From Aquilaria yunnanensis (Eukaryota; Streptophyta; Magnoliopsida; Malvales; Thymelaeaceae): DNA of 64,000 nucleotides. Position 1 is the first letter of the stretch; the number at the start of each line of letters is the position of its first letter. This document shows positions 22,471-34,021 of this stretch, one piece after another. The notes under the pieces are model-generated. The model was not told the origin of the DNA. It saw nothing but the letters and a program-made list of their open reading frames with translations, and ran no database searches. Both the position numbers and the translations under genes were made by a program. Where the stretch lies: assembly GCA_039654915.1 (NCBI GenBank), contig CM077594.1, forward strand, positions 84,458,893-84,522,892, read 5' to 3'.

Positions 22471-22593
22471 CATTTATAGATGTTTCTGAACCCATTTTCC
22501 CTCCCCACCCGTCCCCTCCGGCTTCCCCCTGTTGAGATGCTGACACGTGCACCTTTAGTAGTAAAGGATTTGTTAAAAAAGGGGAAGGCAAAA
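22471..22593. other. upstream edge of the relic gene's promoter region
   Basis: Short spacer with a C-rich stretch (about 22500-22531) and an ACACGTGC G-box-like site near 22543. Any regulatory role for the relic gene is inference only. Confidence 0.3.
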
Positions 22594-23312
22594 GTAGAGT
22601 AATTTTGGCACTAAATTCTTTTTATAGTCAAATTTACCAATAACATTTTCAATTTTAGGCAATTTTGCCATTGACCATTAAGTTTTAGGAATTTTCATTT
22701 GTTCAATGATTATTCTATTGACAAAATTTTTAAATTAGTCTCTAAAAGTTTTTTCCTTAAACCCTAATAGTTGAAACATTTCATAACAATTAAATAGGTC
22801 AAAACTTTGTGTTTGACCATACACCTTCATTGTTGAGCCTTTTTATTTCCACTTTTCTTATTGTTATCAAGCAACCCTCCGTTGCCACAGTTATCAATCT
22901 TTTATTCTAAAACTGTGATGTCTCTAAATTTAGTGTCACCCACATAAATTGAAACCTGTTTAATCAGGATTTATTCCAAGGAGTGTTTCTTGTAGCATTG
23001 CCGAGATATGTAGAAGAGTAGAGGTAATGCTAGTGGCCAAAAAGGTGGTCGGTAGTGAAGGATATGGGGGTTTGTTGGAACAAAGATGATGGTGAAAATG
23101 ATAAATTTAGAAAATTAAGGGCTAGAATATTAGATAAAGGAAACTTGGAATTGAAACATGTATTTTTCTCTTTTTTCACATTTGCCACATTAAACAATTT
23201 TAACTGCTAGTGGCAAATTTGCTCCTTGCACAAGACATTGATGGTAAATTTGTATTTTTGAAAAGATTAATAGAAAATTTGCCCAAAAAATTTAGTAACA
23301 AAATTACTCTAC
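22594..23312. mobile_element. unclassified element with terminal inverted repeats
   Basis: The left end GTAGAGTAATTTTGGCACTA is mirrored by the right end, whose complement reads GTAGAGTAATTTTGTTACTA. The match extends imperfectly inward (AAATT...). The 719 bp interior has no coding sequence. No convincing target-site duplication is seen, so class (Mutator-like, hAT-like or foldback) is open. Confidence 0.6.
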
Positions 23313-23914
23313 ACCTTTATAGTTTAGTATCACATTTGCCTTTTTTTGCCAAAAAGAAAAATAATAAAAAATAAAAAATGAAGAATAACAAGAACTAGAA
23401 GAAAATTTGTATGGCGAGACCTAGGAGGGAGAGGGTGAAAATGGGCTATAGGAATGTTGGACCTTTGAACATTTGATGTATAACTAGAAAAAAATGTTTT
23501 ACCTTCTTTAGAAAAAAAATTGAAAAAATAAAAGATTTATTTTCATCATTGTAAGAAAACAGATGAGTAATTTTGAAAAGCATTTGAAAGAAAAAATAGT
23601 GAAAAACAAATCAGCATTTTTTAGGAAGACTTTGAAATGCCAATGGAACAAAAGCAAGGGGAAAACCATTTTTAATCCTAAATCTTTTTACAAATTTTTT
23701 ATCTAAATGCTAAAACTTTGCAAATTTCTATTTAAGTCAGAAAACTTTGCAAATTCCTATTTGAGTCTTAAAACTTACAAAACGTATAAATAGTTAATCC
23801 AAGACCATTAATCACTTGTTCTGGCATTAATTTAACGATTAACTATTCATACATTTTACAAATTTTAAGACTAAATATAAATTTTAAAAGTTTTAGAACT
23901 TAAATAGTAAGGTT
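23313..23914. other. non-coding AT-rich spacer
   Basis: Repetitive AT-rich sequence with two similar lines around 23690-23790 (CAAATTTCTATTTAAGTC and CAAATTCCTATTTGAGTC). Nothing coding is seen. Confidence 0.5.
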
Positions 23915-23917
23915 GCA

Positions 23918-24153
23918 CACTACTAAAAAGTCCAATTTCTAAATGTTGAAGGTGGTCAGGAAATCCGACAGCTTGATGTCGGATTTTATCTTATCATCCC
24001 ACAGCCAATGTCGTCCATTAGATTTTCTGGCAGATGTTGTCAAAATCTCATTTCCGACATGGCGGAAGCTAATAGAGATGTTTCCATTAATTTTCCATTG
24101 GAAAGTCATTTTCTGGCTACTATCCATTGGGAATTTACTTTTTTCTAGTTATG
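23918..24153. mobile_element. CACTA-type MITE
   Basis: This 236 bp unit starts CACTACTAAAAAGTCCAATT and ends in a related inverted repeat (complement CATAACTAGAAAAAAGTAAA). It is flanked by GCA on both sides (23915-23917, 24154-24156), fitting the 3-bp duplication of CACTA elements. Subterminal CCGACA/TGTCGG motifs occur inside. The last bases of the right end have decayed from TAGTG. Confidence 0.65.
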
Positions 24154-24156
24154 GCA

Positions 24157-25129
24157 AAAGATGTAGAACTAAAAGATCTTCCCTTATATGGGATTTGGTA
24201 TGACTTAGGTACAATAGAGTGTGGCATAGTTAAACTATATTTTGTTATATTAGTAATAAGTATGAAAATGTAATTTTCATATCCTACCTACATACTAAAT
24301 ATTCAAGTCAGATTCTATCATTTATCTAATTATTACTCTCCTTGTCCCAATTTGGATAAAATGTTTCGTTTTGGCATGCAAATTAAGAAAGAGAAAAAAG
24401 TTTATGTAATTCCACTTTTACCTTTCATTATTCAAATGTAAATAAAAAATTGAAAAAGTGAATATTGAAGTAATAGTTTGAAGATTAACATGGTAAAGTA
24501 ATCTACTAAATACAAAAATGCTATAAAGCTTTGGGATGGCCAAAATAACATATGTTTCTTTTTTTGGACAAACAGCTTATATTACAGACATGTATTTAAT
24601 TAGATTTACTAATTCACCATTAATTCTTCATAAACAACCTACCCCATAACCTAAAAATTGACCAAATTTCCTATGGATCAAAACCATCCCTCTAGAAACC
24701 TTACCTCACAATTGTTGATGCTTCTTTTGCCTTTATTGGGCCTTCATCACTTGCAAATCAAAACCTTCTTTAACTAATCATTGCCTTGAAATCAGGCTTT
24801 TTCTAGCTGATCATTGACTCAAGATCCCACCATTATTGCTTATGACACTGTCACCGCTCGCCTCTGAATCTTGTCGTCACCACTTGCTTCCAGATTGTGC
24901 CAATCATCACTCACCTCCATATAGCATCAATTGTTGCTCACCTCTTGATCTCGTTATCATCGCTTGTGTCTAGATTTGTCTATTATTGCATCCATACTAT
25001 GCCCATCTCATGTCAAGGTCATGTCCATCTTTCACTCTCATTCGCCCTGCTCATCACTATTCCTGGCCACCATTAAGCCACTCATCCCTCATCTCTACCA
25101 TCAAACTATGTATAGAAGCAATCTACATA
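24157..25129. other. non-coding spacer
   Basis: AT-rich to about 24660, then pyrimidine-biased sequence at 24830-25080 with repeated CACTCACCTC/GCTTGTGTC-like words. A possible half of a Stowaway-like MITE (ACTCTCCTTGTCCCAATTTG, about 24337) lacks a clear partner. No gene is seen. Confidence 0.4.
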
Positions 25130-25740
25130 AGTATTTAAGATAAGATGTCCAAGTTTCTAAAGGAATATATAAAAATGTCTAAAGTAAGACATAGACAATT
25201 TGTTCTCTTTAAATAGTATGCAAAAAATTTGTTTTCTTTAGAAACAATATGTAAGAGTGTAAAAATGTCTGAAGCAATATGTAACATTATTTTAAATAAT
25301 ATGTAAAAGTGTGTAAAGCAATATGCAAATATTTTATACTCTTTAATAAAAATTGTGAATAAAAATGTCTAAATGAATATGGCAAAGTGTTTGAAACAAT
25401 ATATAAAAGTGTCTGGTGCAATATGTAAAAATTTTTGAAGCAATATGTAGACAATTTATTATCTTTAGATATAAAAGTGTCTGCAGCAATAAATAAAAAT
25501 ATCTAAATGAGTACATAAAAGTATACAAAAGTGTTTGAAGCAATATACAGACAATTTATTCTTTATGAAAAATAAAAATGTCCAAAGTAATAAGTAAAAG
25601 AGTCTTTATTAATATCTAAAAATGTTGGAAGTAATATGCAGACAATTTGTTCTATTCAAAAATAAGTGTCTGAATACATATGCAAAAATGTCTTAATAAA
25701 TACGTAAAAGTGTCTAAAGTAACATGTATAATAAGTTTTT
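25130..25740. repeat. diverged minisatellite-like repeat array
   Basis: A word of the form AATATGTAAAAGTGTCTGAAGC and close variants recurs many times at about 20-26 bp spacing, interspersed with GACAATTTGTTCT/TATTCT blocks. Copies are heavily diverged. It has no coding meaning. Confidence 0.6.
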
Positions 25741-26908
25741 TTTTTGGCATGATAAATTGTTGGCAACACAATATAGTGCCAAAATCAGCTAGTGTAGCCT
25801 AGATTCATTTGTAATGGTTACTACCAACCTTAATCAAGATGGTATGGTAGAGGTGGTATCGTAACATGACCATCAGCCTTGATAGCAATGGAGAGGTGGA
25901 CGATATAACCACCAGCCTTGCTCGAATTTGAGAAGCAGAGATAATGGCTTCTTCAAATTTGATTTATACAAACAACCTAGATCTAAAGATGGTGAAGTTG
26001 ATGTTGTTATCTTTGTAGGAGTTCATCACCAAAGATGTCATTTGGAGGTGGCAACCAATCATAGAAGATGAAATTTTTGGGAATTGGTTTGAATTCCTCC
26101 AATGTTTTGTGATCTAGGTTAAGGAACATGATGTGAAATGGTTAGGATAGCTATGAAAAGCTGACATTTACATGCTGAGCACAAATATGCATAAGGGCAC
26201 CTTAGCTATTCCATCATTTATCAATAACATGTGATACTCATTGGTTAGATCAGTTATTTTATTCATTTACCAGCTAATTTATTGCACAAAAAAACATAAT
26301 TCATTATAAGAATACTAAAAATATAGACTAATTTGAAAACAAAAAATTGTTGAAAAAAGTCATTTGCTCCTACTAATGACCTGGTGTTACTGAAAAGGAA
26401 ACCGTTGTCTCATTTGGTTCATCTAAATCTTCTCTTAAATGAATGAAATTAAAGAGTGTTCAGCTCAAGAAGCATTTCAATATTTCAAGTTGAGGCAAGC
26501 AAATTCATCTAGTAGTCTTTCTTTAGAAGTTTGCTTAGGAATCATCTAAATCACATGACTAAGATCAAGAAAGGTCTTATGACTGAGTTAAATGATAAAT
26601 TTGCTCAGTAATGTCTTATTTGAGAAAAAAATTGGGAAACTTTGGATACATTTAAATTTGATAAAGAAAAACATTTAGTAGACTTCAACTTGTATATATG
26701 ACCAGGCAAAAATTACATCCTTTACAACAAACTGAGTTCATTATGGCTTAGTTTACTCAACATATTTGTGAAATCCATTGCACGTTCTTTGATGAGGCTC
26801 AATAGGAGTCTCTACAGTGTTCTTTTGTCATTGGCATGGTTTTTATTGTTCAAACTCATACCAAGGGACAAGGATTTATGGTGATCTACATCAAACCCTA
26901 GGGCAGCA
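25741..26908. other. non-coding or decayed sequence left of the LINE ORF2
   Basis: No confident homology. It may include the LINE's 5' part (ORF1 region), because degenerate plus-strand frames run up to the ORF2 start, but no zinc-knuckle or RNA-binding motif is legible. Confidence 0.35.
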
Positions 26909-29197
26909 ATGAGGATTATAGGTATCAATTGTCACAAGTTGGATCATGTTGTGGCTATTCATCACTTGAAGTCTATAGTAAAGAATAATCAGCCCTCTCT
27001 TTCATATATAATGGAAACTAAACTTAGCAAAATTTTGGTCAAAACTAAACTAGCAAGTCTACGTTCTAATAGCTACATTTTTGTTGATATAGTAGGGTGT
27101 AGTGGTGACCTTTGGTTAGAATATATTTCTAATATTATTTATGTGGTCCATCGTAAATATGCTAATTTAGTCTTATTGAAGGTTGATGGAAGAAGTTGTT
27201 CTTCATACCTCTGTCATTTATATGATCTTCCTTTTTTACAACATAAAACAATAACTTGGATCAAAATTATGGTAACACTTTTTTTGGTATCATGTCCTTA
27301 CTTCTTGTTGGTGACTTTAACCAGGTTCAATACTCACCAAAAAACAAGGAGAAATACTCATTTATGTCCAAGAGTTGAATTTCTTCAATCACTTGTTAAA
27401 GAGCTTAATCTAATTTAATTGCCAATCAATCGACCTTTTTTTAACAATGTGATGAGGCAGTTGATGAGGTATTAGATAAAGCTTTTTGCAATAAAGCTTG
27501 GTTCTAGTTGTTTCATGTTGTTATTGGTCAATCAAGCTATCCAAAGATCTAATCTTGCTACTTTACTTTTGGACTCCTCACTTGTATCAATGTTCTTCAA
27601 TCGTCTAAGGATATTTGAAAATGTTTTGGTTAAGATTTTCTAAGTTTGAAGAGATTTTCATGTCTTTTTGGACCAAGCAAATTTAAGATTAAAAAATTTT
27701 CCAAGTTGCATCAAAATGCCCTCAGTTGGTCTCTCTATTTTAACAATGGAGTAAGTCATTAGTTAGGAAATTCATAACCAAATTAAAATAGTTGAACATA
27801 AGTTGGTATTGTCACAAAGTTATTCTTATTTATTAGTTAATCATGAATTGGCCACTTATTTATGTATGAAACATTTTTATCTGATGCTAGATGGAGAGCG
27901 CTCATTGGCTTAAAAATTTAAACTCAAATCGGCTTGCTTGAGGCGATAAGAACAGAAGATTTTTTTTCACCTTGCAACAAGAAATAAAAGGCCCAGATCA
28001 TGTATTTCTACCCTAAAAAAGGAAAAAGATGGGTGGATTTACTTAGATGATAAGATTCGTCAGCTTGTGCGGCCTTACTTTGCTAATTTGTATGATGTAA
28101 GTTCAATACAGCATAATGTAGCCCATGATATGTTTTGGTCTGCTATTACTAAGGTACTCTAAGCAATACTTTCAATTTCTATCTTTCTATTCACACATGA
28201 GGACATAAAACTAGTTGTATTTGATCATGGAAATTTTATAGCTCTTGGTCCCTATGGCATCCTTCTAATACTTATCAAGAAATCCTAGCACAAAATGGGG
28301 GATGCTATTACATATGCAGCACTTTCATTCTTGAATGGTGGCCTTCTTCTTCAGTAGATCAAACATACTTTCATTAGATTAATCCCTAAGACACAAAAGG
28401 TACATGTGGTTAAAGACTTTTGGCCAATTAGCTAGTACAACACTCTTTATAAACTAATTGTTAACACAATGGCAAAGTAGCTAAAACTAATATTGCCATC
28501 TCTCATTTGCGAGAACTAGAGTGCTTTTGTCCCAAGTAGGAGCACTCAAATAATATTATTCTTGCCCATGAGACCTTCATGCTACTATGCAAACCAATGT
28601 TTAGAATGGTCTGAGAAGAAATGAAGATGTCCTGAAAATCAGATATTTATAGTGTCTATGATAAGCTTTAGTCAATGGCCTTTCCTAGACAAAATTTTAC
28701 TATCAATGCATTTTTTGAAGAATGATGTGCTTTTTATTATGCATTATGTTTCCATAGTTTCTTACTCAATCCCAGTGAATGGTTTAACCACGAGCTGGTT
28801 CACACCATTTGCATGAATTTGGCAAAGAGATCCGCTCACTCCCTTCCTATTTATTCAATGTATGGAAGTTTTCTTTAACTACCTCTCTCAGTTACAATCC
28901 CTCAAGTTCTTTAATTAGTCTACATGCTCGTAGAAATGGTCCCACTATTAACCATTTGTTCTTCACAGACAATTGCATAATATTTTTTAGACCTACTAAA
29001 GACGCAGTGAGAACCCTTTAGAATGCATTAAGTCTTTGTTCTGCTATAGTAGCACAACAGGTTAACTTTCACAAATCTGAATAGATATTCAATCCAAATG
29101 TCCACCAGAATCACAGAGAAGAATTTTGTTAACTTCTTTCGTTCGAAGTCAATACTGGGATTCTGAATTACTTAGGAGCACCCTTGTGCCAAGATTT
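26909..29197 (+). pseudogene. LINE (L1-type) ORF2, endonuclease and first half of RT, segment A
   Basis: An open stretch 26909-27418 begins MRIIGINCHKLDHVVAIHHL and contains PSLSYIMETKLS and FVDIVGCSGDLW, the N-terminal landmarks of an APE-type endonuclease of plant L1 LINEs (usual form MKI.SWNC.GLG...METK...GGLALLW). GDFNQVQYSP is readable in a shifted frame at about 27310. Broken frames to 29197 carry RT pieces (SNNIILAHETFMLLCK, LFFTDNCIIFF, VNFHKSE and NYLGAPLCQDF). The LINE is cut at 29197 by the Athila element and resumes at 50367. Many stops; inactive. Confidence 0.82.
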
Positions 29198-30114
29198 TCA
29201 TAGGCTCATAATTTATATATATTTATTTCATAATTTTATTAGCTTTTGTTTTGATTTATTAACCTACTAGGGATGTTAATAATTTTATTTTATTTTATTT
29301 TATTTTGAAGGGTGCAAAGGAAATTGTGGTATTTTCAGACTAGAGGGAAATAAAATTGCTTTTGTTTGCTTGGCACCCGAATTTTCATGCGTGGAGAATT
29401 TCTTTTTAGTGGAGAATTTTTTTAATACTTTTAGGAAGGGAGTAATGGTAATGGTGCATTTTGGACTTTGAAGAAGAAAAGTTTAGAACGCCTTTTCGCA
29501 CGCCTGTTGCAACTTCAATGTGGCTTGCTGTCTCCGTTTTCTTTTTCCTGATTTGTTTCAATTGGCTGCTTCCAATTGAGATTGAAACAACAATTGAAGG
29601 CCTAAAGCAATTTAACTGCTTCAGTTTTCTTGCTGTCCAAACTGGTACTCTCCATCGACTAGCTGCCCTCGTCCCTTTCCGCACTTGTTCGTCATAAAGA
29701 GCAGTAGAAGCACCAGAGATTTCATTCTAAGCAAAGCTTCAGAGTTGCTCTAATCTATTTATGTCAAAGCTTTGTGAGAAGAAGGCAGCTGGCTCTCCAA
29801 CGAGTTGACTCACAAAAGGTGCTCAATAAATTGCCAAAGTGAAGCTATAAAGAAGAATCGCCCCATTTTGGACTCCTTGTGTCTGCGGCAGCCAAAGGGA
29901 TAATTGTGTGCAGCTCAACTTAAAAATCAAAGAGAATTTTCCAAATTAAAGAGGTATCCTAGTAAGCTTGAACTTCTTTCTAGAGGAGAGTATTTTCTTT
30001 CAACTTTAAAAGGCCAGCAACTAGAAAAACAAAAGAACAAAGGAAAGGCCTGGTTTTGCGATTTTTCTTTTCGTTAGTTTTTCATTCCAAACATGGCTAA
30101 GTACTCTTCTGGTT

Positions 30115-31310
30115 TAGGGATGAGAATTGAGTGGGTTGGGTCAGGTTTGGATCAGGTCACTCAGGTTCAAGTTTAATCGGGTTAGTATATATTCGGGTTC
30201 AGGTCGGATTATTTGGTTCTGGTTAATTTCAGGTTGAGTAGATTTTGGGTTCAGATTGGGTCAATCCAGGTTTATTTGGGTTCGGATCCAATCAGGTCGG
30301 GTTATCGGGTCTTAGACTAAATTCAACTTGATTGTCAGATTTACTTGGTTCACTGATACATAAGTCGAAATGGCTGAATCATTTCAATTTTTTTTGTTTA
30401 ATTTTGATTAAAATTTAATTTAGCTAGATATAAAAAATAATATAAAATTTATAAAGATATATTAATATATAATTTCTTTAATAAAATACTACCTCTATGC
30501 CAAGTTCTTTGTAACATTACTATTCAATAATTAATTTATAATTTTTTATTTTTAACAATTTAGTATATAAATAAAAAATTATTATATTAAATAATAAATA
30601 AAGACCTATAGTTTCTAAATATATACTTTTTAAATTCTTTTCTAACAAATAATCTCTTTCAGTTCCATTTTCTTTGTTCCATTTAACTTTTCTGATTAAT
30701 TTGACTTGAATTTATTTATATTATTGTTTACTAAAAAATTAAAAATATATATATTTAAAAATCATATATAAATTTTTTTATTTATATATTAAATTGTTGA
30801 AAACAAAAAATTATAAATTAATTGTTAAAATATGAATGGTGCAAAAAATTTGAGATAGATGGAGTAATATAAATAAATTCAATTCAAACTATTTGAAAAA
30901 GCTAAATATTTCAAAGAATATGGACGGAAGGAGTACTATAATTTTTAAAATCTAATTATTTTTACTTCTCTATCACCATTTTACTAATAATTTCCTATAG
31001 CTCCCACTCATTTGCTCTAAAATATAAAACAAATCAACAGAATAGAAGAAACTCATTCACATATATTAAATCATAATTTTTCTAAAATTTTTATTGACCA
31101 TATATTTTATATTAATTTAAGTTAAAATCGGGTCTTGTCGGGTTTAACCATCGGGTTATTTCGGGTTTGGGTCAGGTCGGGTTTAGGTTCGTGTTTTCTT
31201 GGGTTTCACTTTAATCGGATTCGGGTTCAAGTCAAATTATGTACAATCGGGTTTAGATCATTGACTTTTCTAGTCAAGTCTTCACGTTAGGTCAATTTTT
31301 GCCATTCCTA
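30115..31310. mobile_element. non-autonomous hAT element
   Basis: The left end TAGGGATG and right end CATTCCTA form a short inverted repeat. The 8-bp duplication TTCTGGTT is perfect (30107-30114 and 31311-31318). The 3' LTR of the host element has the unfilled site with a single TTCTGGTT at 49482-49489. Both subterminal zones are dense in GGGTC(A/G)GGTT/CGGGTT motifs, while the 450 bp centre is AT-rich and MITE-like. It has no transposase. Confidence 0.93.
30489..30937. mobile_element. degenerate Stowaway-like MITE(s) inside the hAT element
   Basis: TACTACCTCTATGCCAAGTT at the left and the complement of the right end (TACTCCTTCCGTCCATATTC) are Stowaway-like inverted ends. A second, inner pair (CAGTTCCATTTTCTTTGTTC near 30660; TGGAGTAATA near 30860) suggests one MITE inside another. 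The limits are approximate. Confidence 0.55.
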
Positions 31311-32096
31311 TTCTGGTTTAGTTCAAAGAGACAATTTCCATCCCCAACACTAGCTGTGAGAATTGATTTTGCTTTGTTGAAATTTTCTTTAAATTCAAGT
31401 ACTTATTTCTTCGTGGTTCAAATTTATTGTAATTAATTTTCCTATTCTCACTTGTTGGATTTGTTCTACGATTGCAAATGTGCTTGGTTTTCCTTCAAAT
31501 AGCTTTGGTGTGAAGAATTTGAATTAGAAGTAAGTGCATTTAACTGGAGATTATTTAATTTATGGTTAGTTCATACTGAAGAAGTAAGACAAGATAAATT
31601 ATTCAAACATTTGGATTATTTTCTGGAATAAACTTTTGGTTCTTTATTCTTAATGCTAATTTTAAGTTGATTAGAAATTGCTTTTCAATATCTAGATGCT
31701 TGAATTTAAGAAATCAATCTAAAGCTTTTTCTAGTTAATTTTATTGCTCAATTACTTGGGTTTTTTTTAGCTTTAAAGAGAGTTCTGTTTATTTGCTTGA
31801 TTTGAATAATCTTTTCTTTTAATGATCAACTGTGCAACTAGAATGGAAAATTAACCTTGAACTTAGTATTTTTAATGTTGGTTAATTTTGTTTTCATTCT
31901 TTAGTTAGTTTATTTCAGCTTTCAATTTAAGAAAATCCCCCAAATCTTTTATTTGAGTTTTCTAAAAAGAAGCTTTCGGTTAAAAACCTTTCCCTTGGGA
32001 TTCAACCTAGTTTTCACCACTATAGTAAGTTTATTTATTTTGAGTTGTTAGTGAGACCCGATTATTTTTTGTGGTTTCGACGCGCGACCAAAAATT

Positions 32097-32114
32097 TGGC
32101 GCTGTTGTTGGGGG
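32097..32114 (+). other. primer-binding site (tRNA-Asp type)
   Basis: TGGCGCTGTTGTTGGGGG follows the LTR end after six bases. It differs at three positions from TGGCGCCGTTGCCGGGGA, the complement of the tRNA-Asp 3' end used by Athila elements. Confidence 0.88.
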
Positions 32115-32149
32115 TGATTTTCTTTTTCTATGAAATTTTTTTTTCCAGT

Positions 32150-33259
32150 TAACTAATGTATGCCAAGATCTTCTCATACAAGTGAATTAGTGTTTGATCT
32201 AAAGTTCGAGAATACAACAAATGCGAAGAGGAAAGCGAAAAGGCAAGTGATGAATCTTACAACTACGAACATCTGCGAACAGCGACTCTGAAAGTGAAGA
32301 ACAAGCAGTTGTTATTGTAGAGATGGTGGCACAAAAACACTAAGGGAGTTGGCAATGCCTAACATTGTCCAGCAATCTCCGTGCATCGATTTTCCCCATA
32401 TTGAGGTAGCCTTTGAATTAAATGCTGGATTGATTCATTTATTGCCACCTTTCTTGGACTTGCAAGCGATGACAACCACAAACACGTGAAGGAATTTAAT
32501 GTTGTCTGCTCAACCATGAAGCCCCAGGGAGTTACAGAAGAACATATTAAGCTGATAGCCTTCCTCTTTTCATTGGTGGAGAAGGCAAAGAACTAGCTGT
32601 ACTACCTTCCCTCTAGCCCAACCAAAACTTGGAACGACTTGAAAAAGAAATTTTTGGAGAAGTTCTTTCCAGCTTCAAGGGTTGGAAAAATTCAGAAGCA
32701 AAATCAACATGATTCATCAGTATAATGGAGAAAACCTATATGATTACTAGGATAAATTCAACCAACTATATGCGAGTTATCCACACCACAAGATTTATGA
32801 TCAACTGTTGCCACAATATTTCTATAAGGGGCTACTATTAATGGATCAAAGTATGATGGTGCTGCAAGTAGAAGAGCACTTAAGAAAAGACGCCTGAAGA
32901 AGAAAAGAACTTGATTTATAAAATGGCAGCCAACTCAAAACAATTTGGGATAAGGGTAGACTATGTACTGAAGAAGGTAAATAAGGTAGGAAATTCTAGT
33001 ATTGAAGCTCAACTTTCTGAACTAACCTCCCTTATTAGACAAGTTGCTTTAGGACAGGTTTAGAATCCTAGAGTTTGTGGCATTTGCTCTACTTAAGGAC
33101 ACATTACTAACTCATGCCCATAATTACAAGAGGATACAACATCTCAAGTGAGTGTGGTAAGCAGGGTTTGTTAACCAACCAAAAAAGTATGACCCCTATG
33201 CCAATCAATATAACCTTGGTTGGAGCGACCACCCGAATATAAGATATGGGCAACTAAAC
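32150..33259 (+). pseudogene. Athila gag (broken)
   Basis: Across several frames the reading includes FELNAGLIHLLPPFLDLQAM, HKH-type KEFNVVCSTM(K)PQGV sequence, LAQP..WN/DLKKKFLEKFFPAS, GENLYDY-DKFNQLYASYPHH, LLPQYFYKGL and YDPYANQYNLGWSDHPNIRY. This succession is characteristic of Athila/Tat gag. Stops and shifts are frequent. The frame is interrupted at 33259 by a solo LTR and resumes at 37368 in the same phase. Confidence 0.88.
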
Positions 33260-34021
33260 TGTAGGGTTTTGGAAGCCAAACAAATGCAGCGGAAACTAAT
33301 CGAACCATTCAAGATCCAAGTGAAATGATGTAAATTGGGTGTTCTAAATTTTTGTACCTAGTTGGCTAGGATCTTTCACCCAACTGTTGAGTCAAATCAC
33401 AAACTTAAACAGTTGACACATTCAAGCTCTCTACAGTCTCCACACAAACCACTCGGATCACCACACCTCCTCTATGTTTCGGGAGGTGCATTCTTCTTAC
33501 GCTTGTAATGCTAGCTTGTGTCTTCCAAGGAAAAGCAAGACAAGAGTGCTGCTAGAACTTTTCAGAATCCTTCTGATTTCATCCTTTAGGTGGCTAGAGT
33601 TGGGGCTACAAAAATTCTCACTATAAGATGTATATATAGTTAAGCTTAACTTTCAAGCCTAATAGGTTTCAAAACCCTACTCGAATTAGGCCTAATATCA
33701 GGCTTCATAATGGCTTAACCTTTGGACCAATTATTAATTCGAAATTATCATGAAACCAAAACCAAACAATTTGGGCCATGCACTCAAATAATCCAATTGG
33801 CTTTAAGTGTGCGACCCAATATGCTCCTATCATATTGGCAATGATCATAAATCAAATTTATGATCATAAACAATGAGTTGTATCTAGCAACACATCATTG
33901 CTACCTAAGTGACAAGATAGTTGATAATTTCACTAAACCTCTATGATCTTTATTCATATATGTCATTGTCCCTTTGTCCAAGATATCAAGACCGAACATG
34001 AGACATGAAATGGACACTCTC
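33260..34021 (-). repeat. Copia-like solo LTR, first part
   Basis: The block begins TGTAGGGTTTTGGAAGCC and contains ATGCAGCGGAAAC, a word usual near the 3' end of plant LTRs, indicating minus orientation. The left flank TAAAC (33255-33259) corresponds to TTAAC (37363-37367) on the far side. It is interrupted by the chromovirus LTR at 34022. The superfamily call (Copia) rests on the minus-strand start TGTTGTGCCCAAAAGCCAAT and is moderate. Confidence 0.72.

Larger units (their letters stand above)
29198..32090 (+). repeat. 5' LTR of the Athila element (contains a hAT MITE)
   Basis: Colinear with 48573-50366 apart from a 1.2 kb insert at 30115-31318. The first bases TCATAGG correspond to TGATGAG in the 3' LTR, and the end GCGCGACCA matches GCCCGACCA. 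A (TTTTA)n tract lies at 29286-29314, matched in the 3' LTR. Confidence 0.92.

Noticed and set aside
24337..24540. A second intergenic Stowaway MITE (ACTCTCCTTGTCCCAATTTG start)
   Set aside because: No matching right end with TA duplication could be found. TTTGGGATGG near 24532 is only a weak partner.
29461..29697. Small plus-strand frame with a hydrophobic stretch (and its relative at 48734-48961)
   Set aside because: Both lie at the same place in the two Athila LTRs, are not conserved in frame between them, and have no known protein family.
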